The translations under genes were made by a program, and so were the position numbers. Shown here in pieces: positions 7,790 through 14,841 of a DNA stretch of 19,320 nt. The DNA is from UBA6770 sp965661115 (GTDB lineage: Bacteria > Bacteroidota > Bacteroidia > Flavobacteriales_G > Salibacteraceae): assembly GCA_965661115.1 (NCBI GenBank), contig CBFICO010000043.1:1-19320 (forward strand), read 5' to 3'. The notes beneath the pieces are model-generated. The model was given only the letters and a program-made list of their open reading frames with translations. It did no database searches and had not been told where the DNA came from. How positions within the stretch are numbered: position 1 is the stretch's first letter; every line of letters starts with the position of its first letter.

Positions 7790-8506
7790 TTAAAATCCAA
7801 GTAAGTCGTTCATTGAGTAAACGCCTTTTTTATCTACTAAAAACTCAGCGGCTAATACGCTACCAAGTGCAAATCCCTTTCGGTTTTTTGCTTCGTGTGT
7901 TAAATCAATTCTGTCAATATCCGATTGGAAGGTAACCGTGTGTGTGCCCGGCACGTCAGGCAATCGGTCGGCTGTGATTGCAAGCTTGTCAGTTTGTTCC
8001 TCGCCTTCGTTCAAATACCAATTCTTGAACTGAAGGTGCGAGGCGAGTAATTTTTCGGCTGTGGTTATTGCAGTTCCGCTAGGTGCATCAAGTTTTTCGG
8101 TGTGATGTATTTCGTGAATGTTTGGTTGGTATTCTTTATGAGCATTCATTAATTGGCCTAGTTGCTCGGTTAACTTCCAGAATAAATTGACTCCTAAACT
8201 AAAGTTGGAGGCATAAAACAACGCTTTATTATCAGTTTTACATTCGTTTACCAATTCTTCGAAACTATCGTACCAAGCAGTGGTACCAACAACAACGGGC
8301 ACATTAGCAGTAAAACATTTCTGAATGTTCGTTTTTGCCGCAGCAGGAACAGAAAACTCAATTGCCACATCAGAGTTGGATAATTCTTCAGAAGTATAAT
8401 CACTGTTTTCTCGAGTAACTTTAAGTGAGATGCTATGTCCTCTTTCAAAGGCAACTTTCTCAATTTCTTTACCCATTTTACCATAACCAATTAGGGCTAT
8501 TTTCAT
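7790..8506 (-). CDS. dapB: 4-hydroxy-tetrahydrodipicolinate reductase
   Basis: This enzyme reduces the dihydrodipicolinate-forming intermediate with NAD(P)H in the lysine and diaminopimelate pathway, which also feeds peptidoglycan. The 238-residue protein has the nucleotide-binding motif GYGKMG (7-12), VVVGTTAW (71-78) and the catalytic signature EIHHTEKLDAPSGTA (132-146), in which His134 and Lys138 line up with the catalytic His159 and Lys163 of the E. coli enzyme. The length is somewhat below that of the E. coli protein. Its ATG overlaps the TGA of the upstream DUF5683 gene as ATGA, a sign of coupled translation within the parA-to-lepB run. Confidence 0.96.
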   Translation of the reverse strand: MKIALIGYGKMGKEIEKVAFERGHSISLKVTRENSDYTSEELSNSDVAIEFSVPAAAKTNIQKCFTANVPVVVGTTAWYDSFEELVNECKTDNKALFYASNFSLGVNLFWKLTEQLGQLMNAHKEYQPNIHEIHHTEKLDAPSGTAITTAEKLLASHLQFKNWYLNEGEEQTDKLAITADRLPDVPGTHTVTFQSDIDRIDLTHEAKNRKGFALGSVLAAEFLVDKKGVYSMNDLLGF

Positions 8507-9093
8507 TTTAAGTGGAGTTTTAAGCTTAAACCTATAGAAGCGGTTGGCTGTTGCGGATGATATATTAAATTATTCAAATTCATTAATCGCGGTTCTACTT
8601 GTATAGCCAATTCATCGCTCACATCAAAGTACATTAAATGAGCATCAACTGTAGCGTCAACAATTTGAATGGCATACACGGCTATGCTTGCAATTACTAA
8701 TAGTTCAAAGTTTTTCTGGTGCGTTTCCATTTCAGATTGCACACCAGCCGTAGTAATATTTGGGAAGTTGTCAATTTTATTGGAATTAGAATCGACTCTT
8801 GAAATAAGAGTATTTCTGAACAATTGGTAGTTCTTGTAATTGTTGGCCGCAAAATAAACGGCTGCGCCGCCAGCAGCATAAATCAGTGGTACTTTCCAGT
8901 ACTTTTTATTGTAAATCTGTCCACCTCCTGGAATTAAAGAAAGTAACGCAGCTTTTTTTGGTGAGTGTTTAAATCTGGCTGAATCTTGTGCCGAGGATAG
9001 TTTTACTTCTGTGCCTTCTATGCTTACGCTATCCGTTTGAGCATAGCCTGTACAAACTATCAATGATATTGCTATGAAAAACAAGTAGCGCAT
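8503..9093 (-). CDS. DUF5683 family protein
   Basis: The 196-residue protein begins with a signal peptide or membrane anchor (MRYLFFIAISLIVCTGYAQ). It then carries HSPKKAALLSLIPGGGQIYN followed by KKYWKVPLIYAAGGAAVYF, the hallmark of DUF5683, with two short hydrophobic segments, and a third hydrophobic stretch near residues 125-145. The family is nearly confined to Bacteroidota and has no known function. In this phylum it is regularly found between parB and dapB, as here, so a role in the cell envelope is a reasonable guess from context only. It follows parB by 54 bp and overlaps dapB by 4 bp. Confidence 0.9.
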   Translation of the reverse strand: MRYLFFIAISLIVCTGYAQTDSVSIEGTEVKLSSAQDSARFKHSPKKAALLSLIPGGGQIYNKKYWKVPLIYAAGGAAVYFAANNYKNYQLFRNTLISRVDSNSNKIDNFPNITTAGVQSEMETHQKNFELLVIASIAVYAIQIVDATVDAHLMYFDVSDELAIQVEPRLMNLNNLIYHPQQPTASIGLSLKLHLK

Positions 9094-9134
9094 GGGGCGC
9101 GAAAATAAATGATTAAACCAAGAATAGTGAGAGG

Positions 9135-9150
9135 TAGAGTAGTTACTCTA
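9135..9150. repeat. Short palindrome at the parB stop codon
   Basis: TAGAGTA and TACTCTA form a perfect inverted repeat around GT and include the parB stop codon. There is no T run after it on either strand, so termination is unlikely. It may slow ribosomes or protect mRNA ends, but nothing in the sequence proves a role. Confidence 0.35.
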
Positions 9151-10035
9151 GTGTTTTAATTTCTTAATCAAATCTTCCATTTCAGAAGCATTAGTAAAAT
9201 GAAAAACGAGCTTTCCCTTTCCTTCAGCATCTCTGTTTAGTGCGACATTTGTTCGGTAGTCATTTTCCAGTGCGCTTATCCAACTTTTTTCTTCGTAAGA
9301 AAGGGGAGAGGCTTTTTTACGAGTAACCGATTTAGATTCGTTTTTTTCTTTAATGTGTTCTTCAACTTTTCTTACTGATAGGTTGTTTTCTAGGATCTGA
9401 CGAAACAGTTTTATCATTTGTTTTTCATCAGAAAGTCCCAAGATAGCACGGGCGTGTCCCATAGATAGCTTTCGATCTTGGAGCGCTTGTTTTATTTCGT
9501 TTGGAAGTTTAAGTAAACGCATAAAGTTAGCTACCGATGCTCTGCTTTTACCAACGCGTTCAGCCATCTCTTCTTGCGTTAATCTACACTCGTTAATCAA
9601 TCTTTGGTAGGATTCGGCTACTTCAATTGGGTCAAGATTCTCACGTTGAATGTTTTCAATCAATGCCATTTCAAGCATGGATTGATCGTTTGCGATTTTT
9701 ACATAAGCTGGAATTGTATCTAATCCTGCAAGTGTAGAAGCTCTATAGCGTCGTTCTCCAGAAACAAGTTGATAATTGTCGTTACCAACTTTACGCACAG
9801 TTACTGGCTGAATAACTCCGTGAATTTTTATAGAGTCAACTAACTCTTGTAATGCCTCAGCGCTAAATGTTTTTCTAGGTTGAAAAGGATTTGGTGAAAT
9901 AGAAGCAATGGCTATTTCTGTAACCGATCCGGCAACTGGGGTTTCGTTTCCAGAGTATTTAGATGTAATATCAGTATCGGCATTTTCGAGCAAGGCGCTT
10001 AAGCCTCTACCGAGTGCTCTCTTTTTATTGGCCAT
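9148..10035 (-). CDS. parB: Chromosome-partitioning protein ParB
   Basis: ParB binds parS sites near the replication origin, spreads along the DNA as a CTP-dependent clamp and works with ParA in chromosome segregation. The 295-residue protein has the N-terminal LGRGLSALL (8-16, the ParA-contacting end), ISPNPFQPRKTF (46-57), the CTP-binding GERRYRA (93-99) and ENIQREN (127-133), a helix-turn-helix near 153-175 (LTQEEMAERVGKSRASVANF) and a C-terminal dimerisation part. It is complete and of normal length. It overlaps parA by 11 bp. No parS palindrome was seen in the window. Confidence 0.96.
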   Translation of the reverse strand: MANKKRALGRGLSALLENADTDITSKYSGNETPVAGSVTEIAIASISPNPFQPRKTFSAEALQELVDSIKIHGVIQPVTVRKVGNDNYQLVSGERRYRASTLAGLDTIPAYVKIANDQSMLEMALIENIQRENLDPIEVAESYQRLINECRLTQEEMAERVGKSRASVANFMRLLKLPNEIKQALQDRKLSMGHARAILGLSDEKQMIKLFRQILENNLSVRKVEEHIKEKNESKSVTRKKASPLSYEEKSWISALENDYRTNVALNRDAEGKGKLVFHFTNASEMEDLIKKLKH

Positions 10036-10840
10036 TTCCTACCTCAATAATTTTTTCTTCGTCTGTTAAACGTGTGAGGTTATTTTTTTGAAGTATCTCT
10101 CTTGCAAGGTTCAAGTAATTTACAGCACCTTTACATGTTGCGTCAAACATTATAGCTGTTTCTCCATGACTTGGAGCTTCTCCTAATTTGGTGTTTCTAA
10201 ATATAATGGTATTAAAAACCAACTGTTGGAAGTGCATTTTTACCTCTTCTACAACCTGGTTTGCTAATCTTAATCTTTGATCGTACATAGTAAGCAACAT
10301 ACCTTCAATTTCAAGGTCTTTGTTTAATAACTTCTGAACAATTTTAATGGTGTTCAATAATTTACCCAAGCCCTCTAATGCAAAATACTCACACTGAACC
10401 GGAACAATTACAGAGTCAGCAGCGGTTAATGCATTTACGGTAACCAAACCTAAAGAAGGTGAGCAATCAATAATGATAAAGTCGTAATCTTCTTTGATGT
10501 TAGATAAAGCCATACGCATCATTTTCTCTCGGTTTGGTAGGTTTATCATTTCAATCTCCGCTCCAACCAAATCAATGTGACCCGGCAAAATATCCAAGTT
10601 AGGAGACTCGGTATGTAAAATGATGTCGGTAGGGTTAATGTTGTGTATGATACATTCGTAAATGCTGGTTTTCACATTTTTCGGGTCAAGACCAACTCCG
10701 GAAGTAGCATTTGCTTGAGGATCAGCGTCAACAATTAATACTTTTTTTTCTAGTGCCCCTAAACTTGCACCTATGTTTATGGCTGTAGTTGTTTTTCCTA
10801 CACCGCCTTTTTGATTCGCAATTGCTATAATTTTTCCCAT
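10025..10840 (-). CDS. parA: Chromosome-partitioning ATPase ParA
   Basis: ParA is a DNA-binding ATPase that moves ParB-parS complexes over the nucleoid. The 271-residue protein has the deviant Walker A motif KGGVGKTT (11-18), the switch region IVDADPQAN (36-44), and DFIIIDCSPSLG (120-131, Walker B). It lacks the extra N-terminal DNA-binding domain of plasmid type Ia ParA proteins, so it is the chromosomal Soj type. It is the first gene of the long minus-strand run ending at 4262. No perfect TAnnTTTG element was found in its 193-bp upstream region. Confidence 0.96.
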   Translation of the reverse strand: MGKIIAIANQKGGVGKTTTAINIGASLGALEKKVLIVDADPQANATSGVGLDPKNVKTSIYECIIHNINPTDIILHTESPNLDILPGHIDLVGAEIEMINLPNREKMMRMALSNIKEDYDFIIIDCSPSLGLVTVNALTAADSVIVPVQCEYFALEGLGKLLNTIKIVQKLLNKDLEIEGMLLTMYDQRLRLANQVVEEVKMHFQQLVFNTIIFRNTKLGEAPSHGETAIMFDATCKGAVNYLNLAREILQKNNLTRLTDEEKIIEVGNGQ

Positions 10841-11005
10841 TACTGAGTCTTTGATTTAAATTTCTGAGGAGAGGTACCTTGTAACGTTTTGAAAATCAAG
10901 AAATAAAATAGTTTTCAGATAAGCTTTACAACTGCATTCTCAAAAAGCTAAAAGTACTTTATTTGTATTCGGAGGTATTTTGTAGACCTTCGCTTTTATA
11001 AACAA

Positions 11006-11030
11006 TGTTTAAACACAAATTTGTTGACAA
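11006..11030. promoter_or_regulatory. Stacked palindromes upstream of the FMN reductase gene, possible operator
   Basis: TGTTTAAACA (11006-11015) and ACAAATTTGT (11015-11024) are perfect 10-bp palindromes that share one base, and TTGTTGACAA (11021-11030) adds a third dyad with TTGT/ACAA arms. The cluster ends 3 bp before the ATG at 11034. It could be a binding site for a repressor of this gene, or for one acting on the divergent parA. AT-rich DNA yields such palindromes by chance fairly often. Confidence 0.35.
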
Positions 11031-11033
11031 GGG

Positions 11034-11561
11034 ATGATAAGTGTTATTTGTGGTACTAATAGAAAATCGAGTAATAGTCTGCTTTACGGACAAGCATTAG
11101 TAAGAATTTTTGAGCAAAATAGCCAGTCTGTTCAATTGCTGAACTTACAGGACTTACCTAACGATTTTGTGTTTGAAAACGAGGTGTACGGGAAGAAAGA
11201 TGCACCAGTTAATAACTTGGCGGAGCAGTACATAAGTGGCGCGGAAAAGTTAGTTTTTGTTATACCTGAATACAACGGAAGTTTCCCCGGTGTGTTAAAG
11301 GCTTTTATTGATGCGTTCATGCCCGAGAGAATTAGAGGTAAAAAAGCTTTGATTTTTGGAATAAGTAGTGGAAGAGCAGGAAACGTGCGAGGATTAGACC
11401 ATTTTACAGGAGTATTAAATTACCTCGGTGTACACGTTCAACCAACTAAAATTGCCATTAGTCAGTGTCACAAACTGATTGATTATAACTCGGGTGAAAT
11501 TGCGGATGAGGTTACGCTAGATTTAATGCAGCAACAAGTAAAAGCCTTTATTTCAGCTTAA
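11034..11561 (+). CDS. NADPH-dependent FMN reductase family protein
   Basis: The 175-residue protein has a flavodoxin-like fold of the NADPH-dependent FMN reductase family (SsuE/YieF/ArsH-like), using NAD(P)H to reduce FMN or quinones and similar acceptors in the cytoplasm. The phosphate-binding loop CGTNRKSSNS spans residues 6-15. The PEYNGSFPGVLKAFIDA segment (78-94) is the family signature, and GISSGRAGNVRG (109-120) is a further flavin-contacting loop. The in vivo substrate cannot be told. It is transcribed divergently from parA and overlaps the rimM stop by 9 bp at its 3' end, with no terminator between the two. Confidence 0.9.
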   Translation: MISVICGTNRKSSNSLLYGQALVRIFEQNSQSVQLLNLQDLPNDFVFENEVYGKKDAPVNNLAEQYISGAEKLVFVIPEYNGSFPGVLKAFIDAFMPERIRGKKALIFGISSGRAGNVRGLDHFTGVLNYLGVHVQPTKIAISQCHKLIDYNSGEIADEVTLDLMQQQVKAFISA

Positions 11562-12080
11562 AAACATATCCAATAAACCTGGAAGAATTTTTACTTGAAG
11601 TGATTTTTGATTTCGGTCGAGTTTAACAATGGTATCCTCCAAAATTGGAATGAGTACTTCTTTTTCCTCAACCAATACCACTATCAAATCTTGAGCAGGG
11701 GAGTCTTTAATCTCCGTGATTACTCCTACGCTGTTTTTTTCTTGGTCTAATAACTCAAAACCCTGCACTTCGTGGTGGTAAAAATGGTTACCCTCAAGTT
11801 TTGGTAGCATTTGAAGAGGAAGGTACAGCTGTTTTCCAACTATTCTTTTAACTTCTTCAGTTGAATTTATGTCTTCAAACTCAACGCGAGCCTTTCCTTT
11901 TTGGTTGATAGAAATTTTAGAAATAAAAAATGGAACCAATTGTCCGTCTAATTCAACGAACACTGATTCCATTTTTTGATATTCTTCGGGGATACTTACG
12001 TCTAAAAAGACTTGAAAAGCTCCCTTAAAACCAATTGGCTTGACGATGTAACCAAGGTAGTAACAATCGTCTTGCGTCAT
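11553..12080 (-). CDS. rimM: Ribosome maturation factor RimM
   Basis: RimM binds ribosomal protein S19 and helps maturation of the 30S subunit head, including 16S rRNA processing. The 175-residue protein has the N-terminal RimM barrel with YYLGYIVKPIGFKGAFQVFL (7-26). A C-terminal PRC barrel starts near FYHHEVQGFELLD and includes VGVITEIKDSPAQDLIVV and LIPILEDTIVKLD. The ATG directly follows the rpsP stop with no gap, so the two are surely cotranscribed. The usual third partner trmD does not follow; the next gene is convergent. Confidence 0.95.
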   Translation of the reverse strand: MTQDDCYYLGYIVKPIGFKGAFQVFLDVSIPEEYQKMESVFVELDGQLVPFFISKISINQKGKARVEFEDINSTEEVKRIVGKQLYLPLQMLPKLEGNHFYHHEVQGFELLDQEKNSVGVITEIKDSPAQDLIVVLVEEKEVLIPILEDTIVKLDRNQKSLQVKILPGLLDMFLS

Positions 12081-12737
12081 TTAGTCTTCTTTCTTTTCTT
12101 CTTCTGAAGTTTCAGTAGCACCTTCTACTTTTTCAGCAACTGCTTCTGCAGCCTCTTCAACTGCCTCAACAACTGTTTCCGCAGTTTCTGCTGCCGCTTC
12201 AGCAACTTCTTCTGCTGCTTCTGCAACGGTTTCTGTAGCTTCTTCTACAGCATTTTCAGCTTCTGCAGCTGCGTGTAATTCTGCTTCTTTTGCAGCAATG
12301 TCTGCCATTCTTTTTTCGTTTACCTCTTTTTCAGCAGCTAAACGTTTTGCATCGGCATCAGCTTGCGATTTTTGAAGACCTTCAATTTTGCCTTCAATTT
12401 TAGCAGTTTTCTCAGCCATCCACTTCTCAAATTTAGCATCTGCTTGATCTTGAGAATGAGCACCTTTTAACACACCTTTATCCAAGTGGTTTTTCATCAT
12501 TACACCTTTGTAAGATAAAATTGCTCTTGCAGTGTCCGTAGGTTGAGCTCCTGCTTTAACCCAATGCAATGCTCTATCAAAATCAACATTGATAGTTGCA
12601 GGGTTTGTGTTAGGGTTGTAATCACCTAATCTTTCGATGTATCTACCATCTCTTTTTACACGGCTGTCAGCTGCTACTATATAATAGTATGCGTTTCTTT
12701 TCTTTCCGTGTCTCTGTAGCCTAATTTTTGTAGCCAT
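12081..12737 (-). CDS. rpsP: Ribosomal protein S16 with long Ala/Glu-rich C-terminal tail
   Basis: S16 is a 30S subunit protein. I place the start at the ATG at 12737, giving MATKIRLQRHGKKRNAYYYI; the frame stays open upstream, but the extra 17 residues are not part of the family. The conserved core is residues 1 to about 85 and includes GRYIERLGDYNPNT (31-44) and FDRALHWVKAGAQPTDTAR (53-71). After it, residues about 98-155 are charged and probably a coiled coil, and 156-218 are almost only Ala, Glu, Val and Thr. The E. coli protein has about 82 residues, so more than half of this one is tail. Such extensions occur in other Bacteroidota S16 proteins; their role is unknown. Confidence 0.95.
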   Translation of the reverse strand: MATKIRLQRHGKKRNAYYYIVAADSRVKRDGRYIERLGDYNPNTNPATINVDFDRALHWVKAGAQPTDTARAILSYKGVMMKNHLDKGVLKGAHSQDQADAKFEKWMAEKTAKIEGKIEGLQKSQADADAKRLAAEKEVNEKRMADIAAKEAELHAAAEAENAVEEATETVAEAAEEVAEAAAETAETVVEAVEEAAEAVAEKVEGATETSEEEKKED

Positions 12738-12750
12738 TTTTTTACTTTTT

Positions 12751-12769
12751 GCGGTACGAAACCGCGGTT
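12751..12769 (-). promoter_or_regulatory. Hairpin in the rpsP leader
   Basis: On the rpsP mRNA GCGGU and ACCGC pair around UUCGU (12751-12765). A competing perfect palindrome AACCGCGGTT (12760-12769) shares the GCGGUU half, so two structures exclude each other. An A-rich run, not U, follows, so it is not a terminator. The position 13 bp before the start codon fits a translational control element, but this is inferred from structure alone. Confidence 0.35.
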
Positions 12770-12840
12770 CATAATTTTCGGGCGGCAAATATCTTATTAT
12801 TTTTTAGAATAACAGACCCTAGATGTGTTTAATTCAAGTT

Positions 12841-12848
12841 TATTTTTG
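12841..12848 (+). promoter_or_regulatory. Candidate -7 promoter element for the DCC-family gene
   Basis: TATTTTTG matches TAnnTTTG perfectly and sits only 7 bp before the ATG at 12856, so the transcript would be leaderless or nearly so. No clear -33 box is seen. Confidence 0.35.
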
Positions 12849-12855
12849 ATTTTCA

Positions 12856-13260
12856 ATGGAGAGGTATGAAAAACCAATAGTGTTTTTTGACGGGGTATGT
12901 ACTTTGTGTAACCACTCTGTGCGTTGGGTTGATAAAATAGACAAACATAACAAGCTCAATTTTGCTTCACTACAATCTAAAACGTTTAAAGAATTGCTCA
13001 AAAACCACCCCGAATTGGAACAGGTAGATTCAATTGTTTTTTATTACGAATCAACAGTTTACACAAAATCTTCTGCGTTAATTCAGATAGCTAAAAAGTT
13101 AAACCGATTTTCATTTTTAAGCTGGTTGGCAGGACTTTTTTCACTTAGATTTACAGATTTTTTGTATGACTTAATTGCTAGAAACAGATACAATTGGTTC
13201 GGTAAAAAGGAGATTTGTGACATTACCGATTTCGGTTTGTCTAACAAAATTCTAGAGTGA
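12856..13260 (+). CDS. DCC family thiol-disulfide oxidoreductase-like protein (DUF393)
   Basis: The 134-residue protein begins PIVFFDGVCTLCNHSVRWVD, carrying the DxxCxxC motif that names the family (Asp12, Cys15, Cys18). Family members are thought to be thioredoxin-like disulfide oxidoreductases, but their substrates are unknown. The later segment SALIQIAKKL and the ending RNRYNWFGKKEIC are also typical. There is no signal peptide, so it is probably cytoplasmic or loosely membrane-associated. It is divergent from rpsP. Confidence 0.9.
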   Translation: MERYEKPIVFFDGVCTLCNHSVRWVDKIDKHNKLNFASLQSKTFKELLKNHPELEQVDSIVFYYESTVYTKSSALIQIAKKLNRFSFLSWLAGLFSLRFTDFLYDLIARNRYNWFGKKEICDITDFGLSNKILE

Positions 13261-13329
13261 TTTCTCTCTATGGTGCAAATTGTATCTGTACATAAATGTA
13301 GCTTTCCTTTTATAGCTGAACTACTTAAC

Positions 13330-13337
13330 TATTTTTG
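13330..13337 (+). promoter_or_regulatory. Candidate -7 promoter element for the OmpA-like gene
   Basis: TATTTTTG is a perfect TAnnTTTG match 22 bp before the ATG at 13360. It lies inside the longer open frame that begins at 13270, which supports 13360 as the true start. Confidence 0.5.
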
Positions 13338-13359
13338 TGAAAAACAATCCAGTTTGATT

Positions 13360-13971
13360 ATGATTAGATGGAGCGTACTTTTCTTCAGTATTTTACTATC
13401 CTTTCATTCGTTTACCCAAAAGAAAATTGCTTTAATGGAAGCTAATAGTTTGGTGAAAGCAGAAATTTATGGCAATACTTTACCAGGAGAAGATCCGGAT
13501 ATGGCGAGAAAAAGAGCACTAGAAGTCTATAATTACCTTATCAACAATGGGGTAGAAGAAAGTCGATTGATCGCTAATTACCCCGTAAAAGATAAATTTG
13601 ATGATAAACAAGTTGATAAGGTTACTGCTAGCGGAGAACAGTCCGCTCCATTCAAAGCGAAATATGAACAAACCATTCATTTTGGCACAAACTCTAAGCT
13701 AGTAACCGAGTACAGTAAAGGGAAATTAGAGAAATTCTTTACGTACGTGCAGAATAATCCAAACGCTAAAATATACTTGAGTGGGCATGCAGATCACGTT
13801 GGTAAAGAAAAGTACAATCTTGAGCTTTCAAAAAAGAGAGTTGAATCTGTTGAAGCTTATTTCAGAAGCAAAGGGCTTAAACAAGAAATAAGAAAAGAGT
13901 TCTTTGGTGAATCATCGATAAGATTTTCTCAAGACGAAGTAAAAAAACGATCCTACAAAACTCATTCTTAA
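13360..13971 (+). CDS. OmpA family peptidoglycan-binding protein
   Basis: I start this 203-residue protein at 13360, because it then opens with a signal peptide (IRWSVLFFSILLSFHSFTQ, cleavage near residue 19) and a promoter element sits just upstream; the frame is open back to 13270. The C-terminal part, about 104-185, is an OmpA-like domain: IHFGTNS, IYLSGHADHVGKEKYNLELS (138-157) and KKRVESVEAYFRSKGL. Asp145 and Arg160 are the likely diaminopimelate-binding pair. The end after GESS is short compared with the usual NRRV ending. Residues about 45-70 (DMARKRALEVYNYLINNGVE) look like the second half of another OmpA domain. It is probably periplasmic or outer-membrane attached. Confidence 0.83.
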   Translation: MIRWSVLFFSILLSFHSFTQKKIALMEANSLVKAEIYGNTLPGEDPDMARKRALEVYNYLINNGVEESRLIANYPVKDKFDDKQVDKVTASGEQSAPFKAKYEQTIHFGTNSKLVTEYSKGKLEKFFTYVQNNPNAKIYLSGHADHVGKEKYNLELSKKRVESVEAYFRSKGLKQEIRKEFFGESSIRFSQDEVKKRSYKTHS

Positions 13972-14020
13972 TATAAGGGTGAATATTGTGGTGTTTTAAA
14001 AGTACAATTAAATAATTTCA

Positions 14021-14773
14021 ATGAAAATGTTAGAAGGTAAAGTAGCCATTATTACTGGCGCTTCTAGAGGAATTGGTAAAGGAATAGCAGAAAAATTTGC
14101 TCAATCGGGTTGCAATGTTGCATTCACTTATTTGTCATCTGATGAAAAAGCGAAAGCATTAGAAAATGAATTAAAAGCGTTTGGGATAGAAGCAAAAGGT
14201 TATAAGTCTGATGCCTCAAAATTCGATTCAGCTGAGCAATTGGTAGCGGATGTTTTGAAAGATTTTGGAGGTAGAATTGATATTGTAATAAACAATGCAG
14301 GAATTACACAAGATAATCTGTTAATGAGAATGACAGAAGAAATGTGGGACGATGTGGTTAACATCAACATGAAATCTGTTTTCAATATGACAAAAGCTGT
14401 TCAGCGTACTATGCTTAAACAACGTGAAGGTTCAATTGTAAACTTGAGTTCGGTTGTAGGTGTAAAAGGAAACGCTGGTCAGTCAAACTACGCTGCGTCT
14501 AAAGCTGGTATTCTTGGTTTTACAAGATCAATTGCGCTAGAGTTAGGTTCAAGAAACATCAGATGCAATGCCATTGCACCTGGTTTTATTGAAACGGAGA
14601 TGACAGGTAAATTACCGGAAGAAACTGTTCAACAATGGAGAGATGCTATTCCTTTAAAAAGAGGAGGTACACCTGAAGATGTTGCTAATCTTGCTCTGTT
14701 TTTAGCGTCAGATATGTCATCCTACATTACAGGTCAAACGCTTAACGTGGATGGTGGAATGTTAACGTTCTAA
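14021..14773 (+). CDS. fabG: 3-oxoacyl-[acyl-carrier-protein] reductase
   Basis: FabG reduces 3-oxoacyl-ACP with NADPH in the fatty acid elongation cycle in the cytoplasm. The 250-residue protein is a classical short-chain dehydrogenase. It has the cofactor motif TGASRGIG (12-19), NNAG (91-94), the active-site triad Ser144, Tyr157 and Lys161 (YAASK), and the ending SSYITGQTLNVDGGMLTF, which is typical of FabG. A second ATG at 14027 (MLEGKVAI) is an equally good start. It lies 49 bp after the OmpA-like gene and is followed by a terminator. Confidence 0.93.
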   Translation: MKMLEGKVAIITGASRGIGKGIAEKFAQSGCNVAFTYLSSDEKAKALENELKAFGIEAKGYKSDASKFDSAEQLVADVLKDFGGRIDIVINNAGITQDNLLMRMTEEMWDDVVNINMKSVFNMTKAVQRTMLKQREGSIVNLSSVVGVKGNAGQSNYAASKAGILGFTRSIALELGSRNIRCNAIAPGFIETEMTGKLPEETVQQWRDAIPLKRGGTPEDVANLALFLASDMSSYITGQTLNVDGGMLTF

Positions 14774-14817
14774 AACAAGAATGATACTACTCAGCATCTA
14801 ATTAATATGCAAATTTG

Positions 14818-14841
14818 AAAGCCCTTAAGTGGGCTTTTTTT
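14818..14841 (+). terminator. Rho-independent terminator after fabG
   Basis: AAAGCCC and GGGCTTT form a perfect 7-bp stem around TTAAGT, and the T run extends to 14841 (seven T residues from 14835). It ends directly at the ATG of the next gene at 14842. Confidence 0.8.

Noticed and set aside
12084..12290. Short-period repeat in DNA (GCTTCTGC-like units)
   Set aside because: It merely encodes the Ala/Glu-rich tail of S16; it is low-complexity coding sequence, not a separate repeat element.
12738..12788. Upstream extension of rpsP by 17 residues
   Set aside because: S16 proteins begin at MA(T/V)KIRL; the extra residues match no family and cover the leader hairpin.
13270..13359. N-terminal extension of the OmpA-like gene from the ATG at 13270
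   Set aside because: It hides the signal peptide behind 30 unrelated residues and contains a perfect promoter element at 13330-13337.
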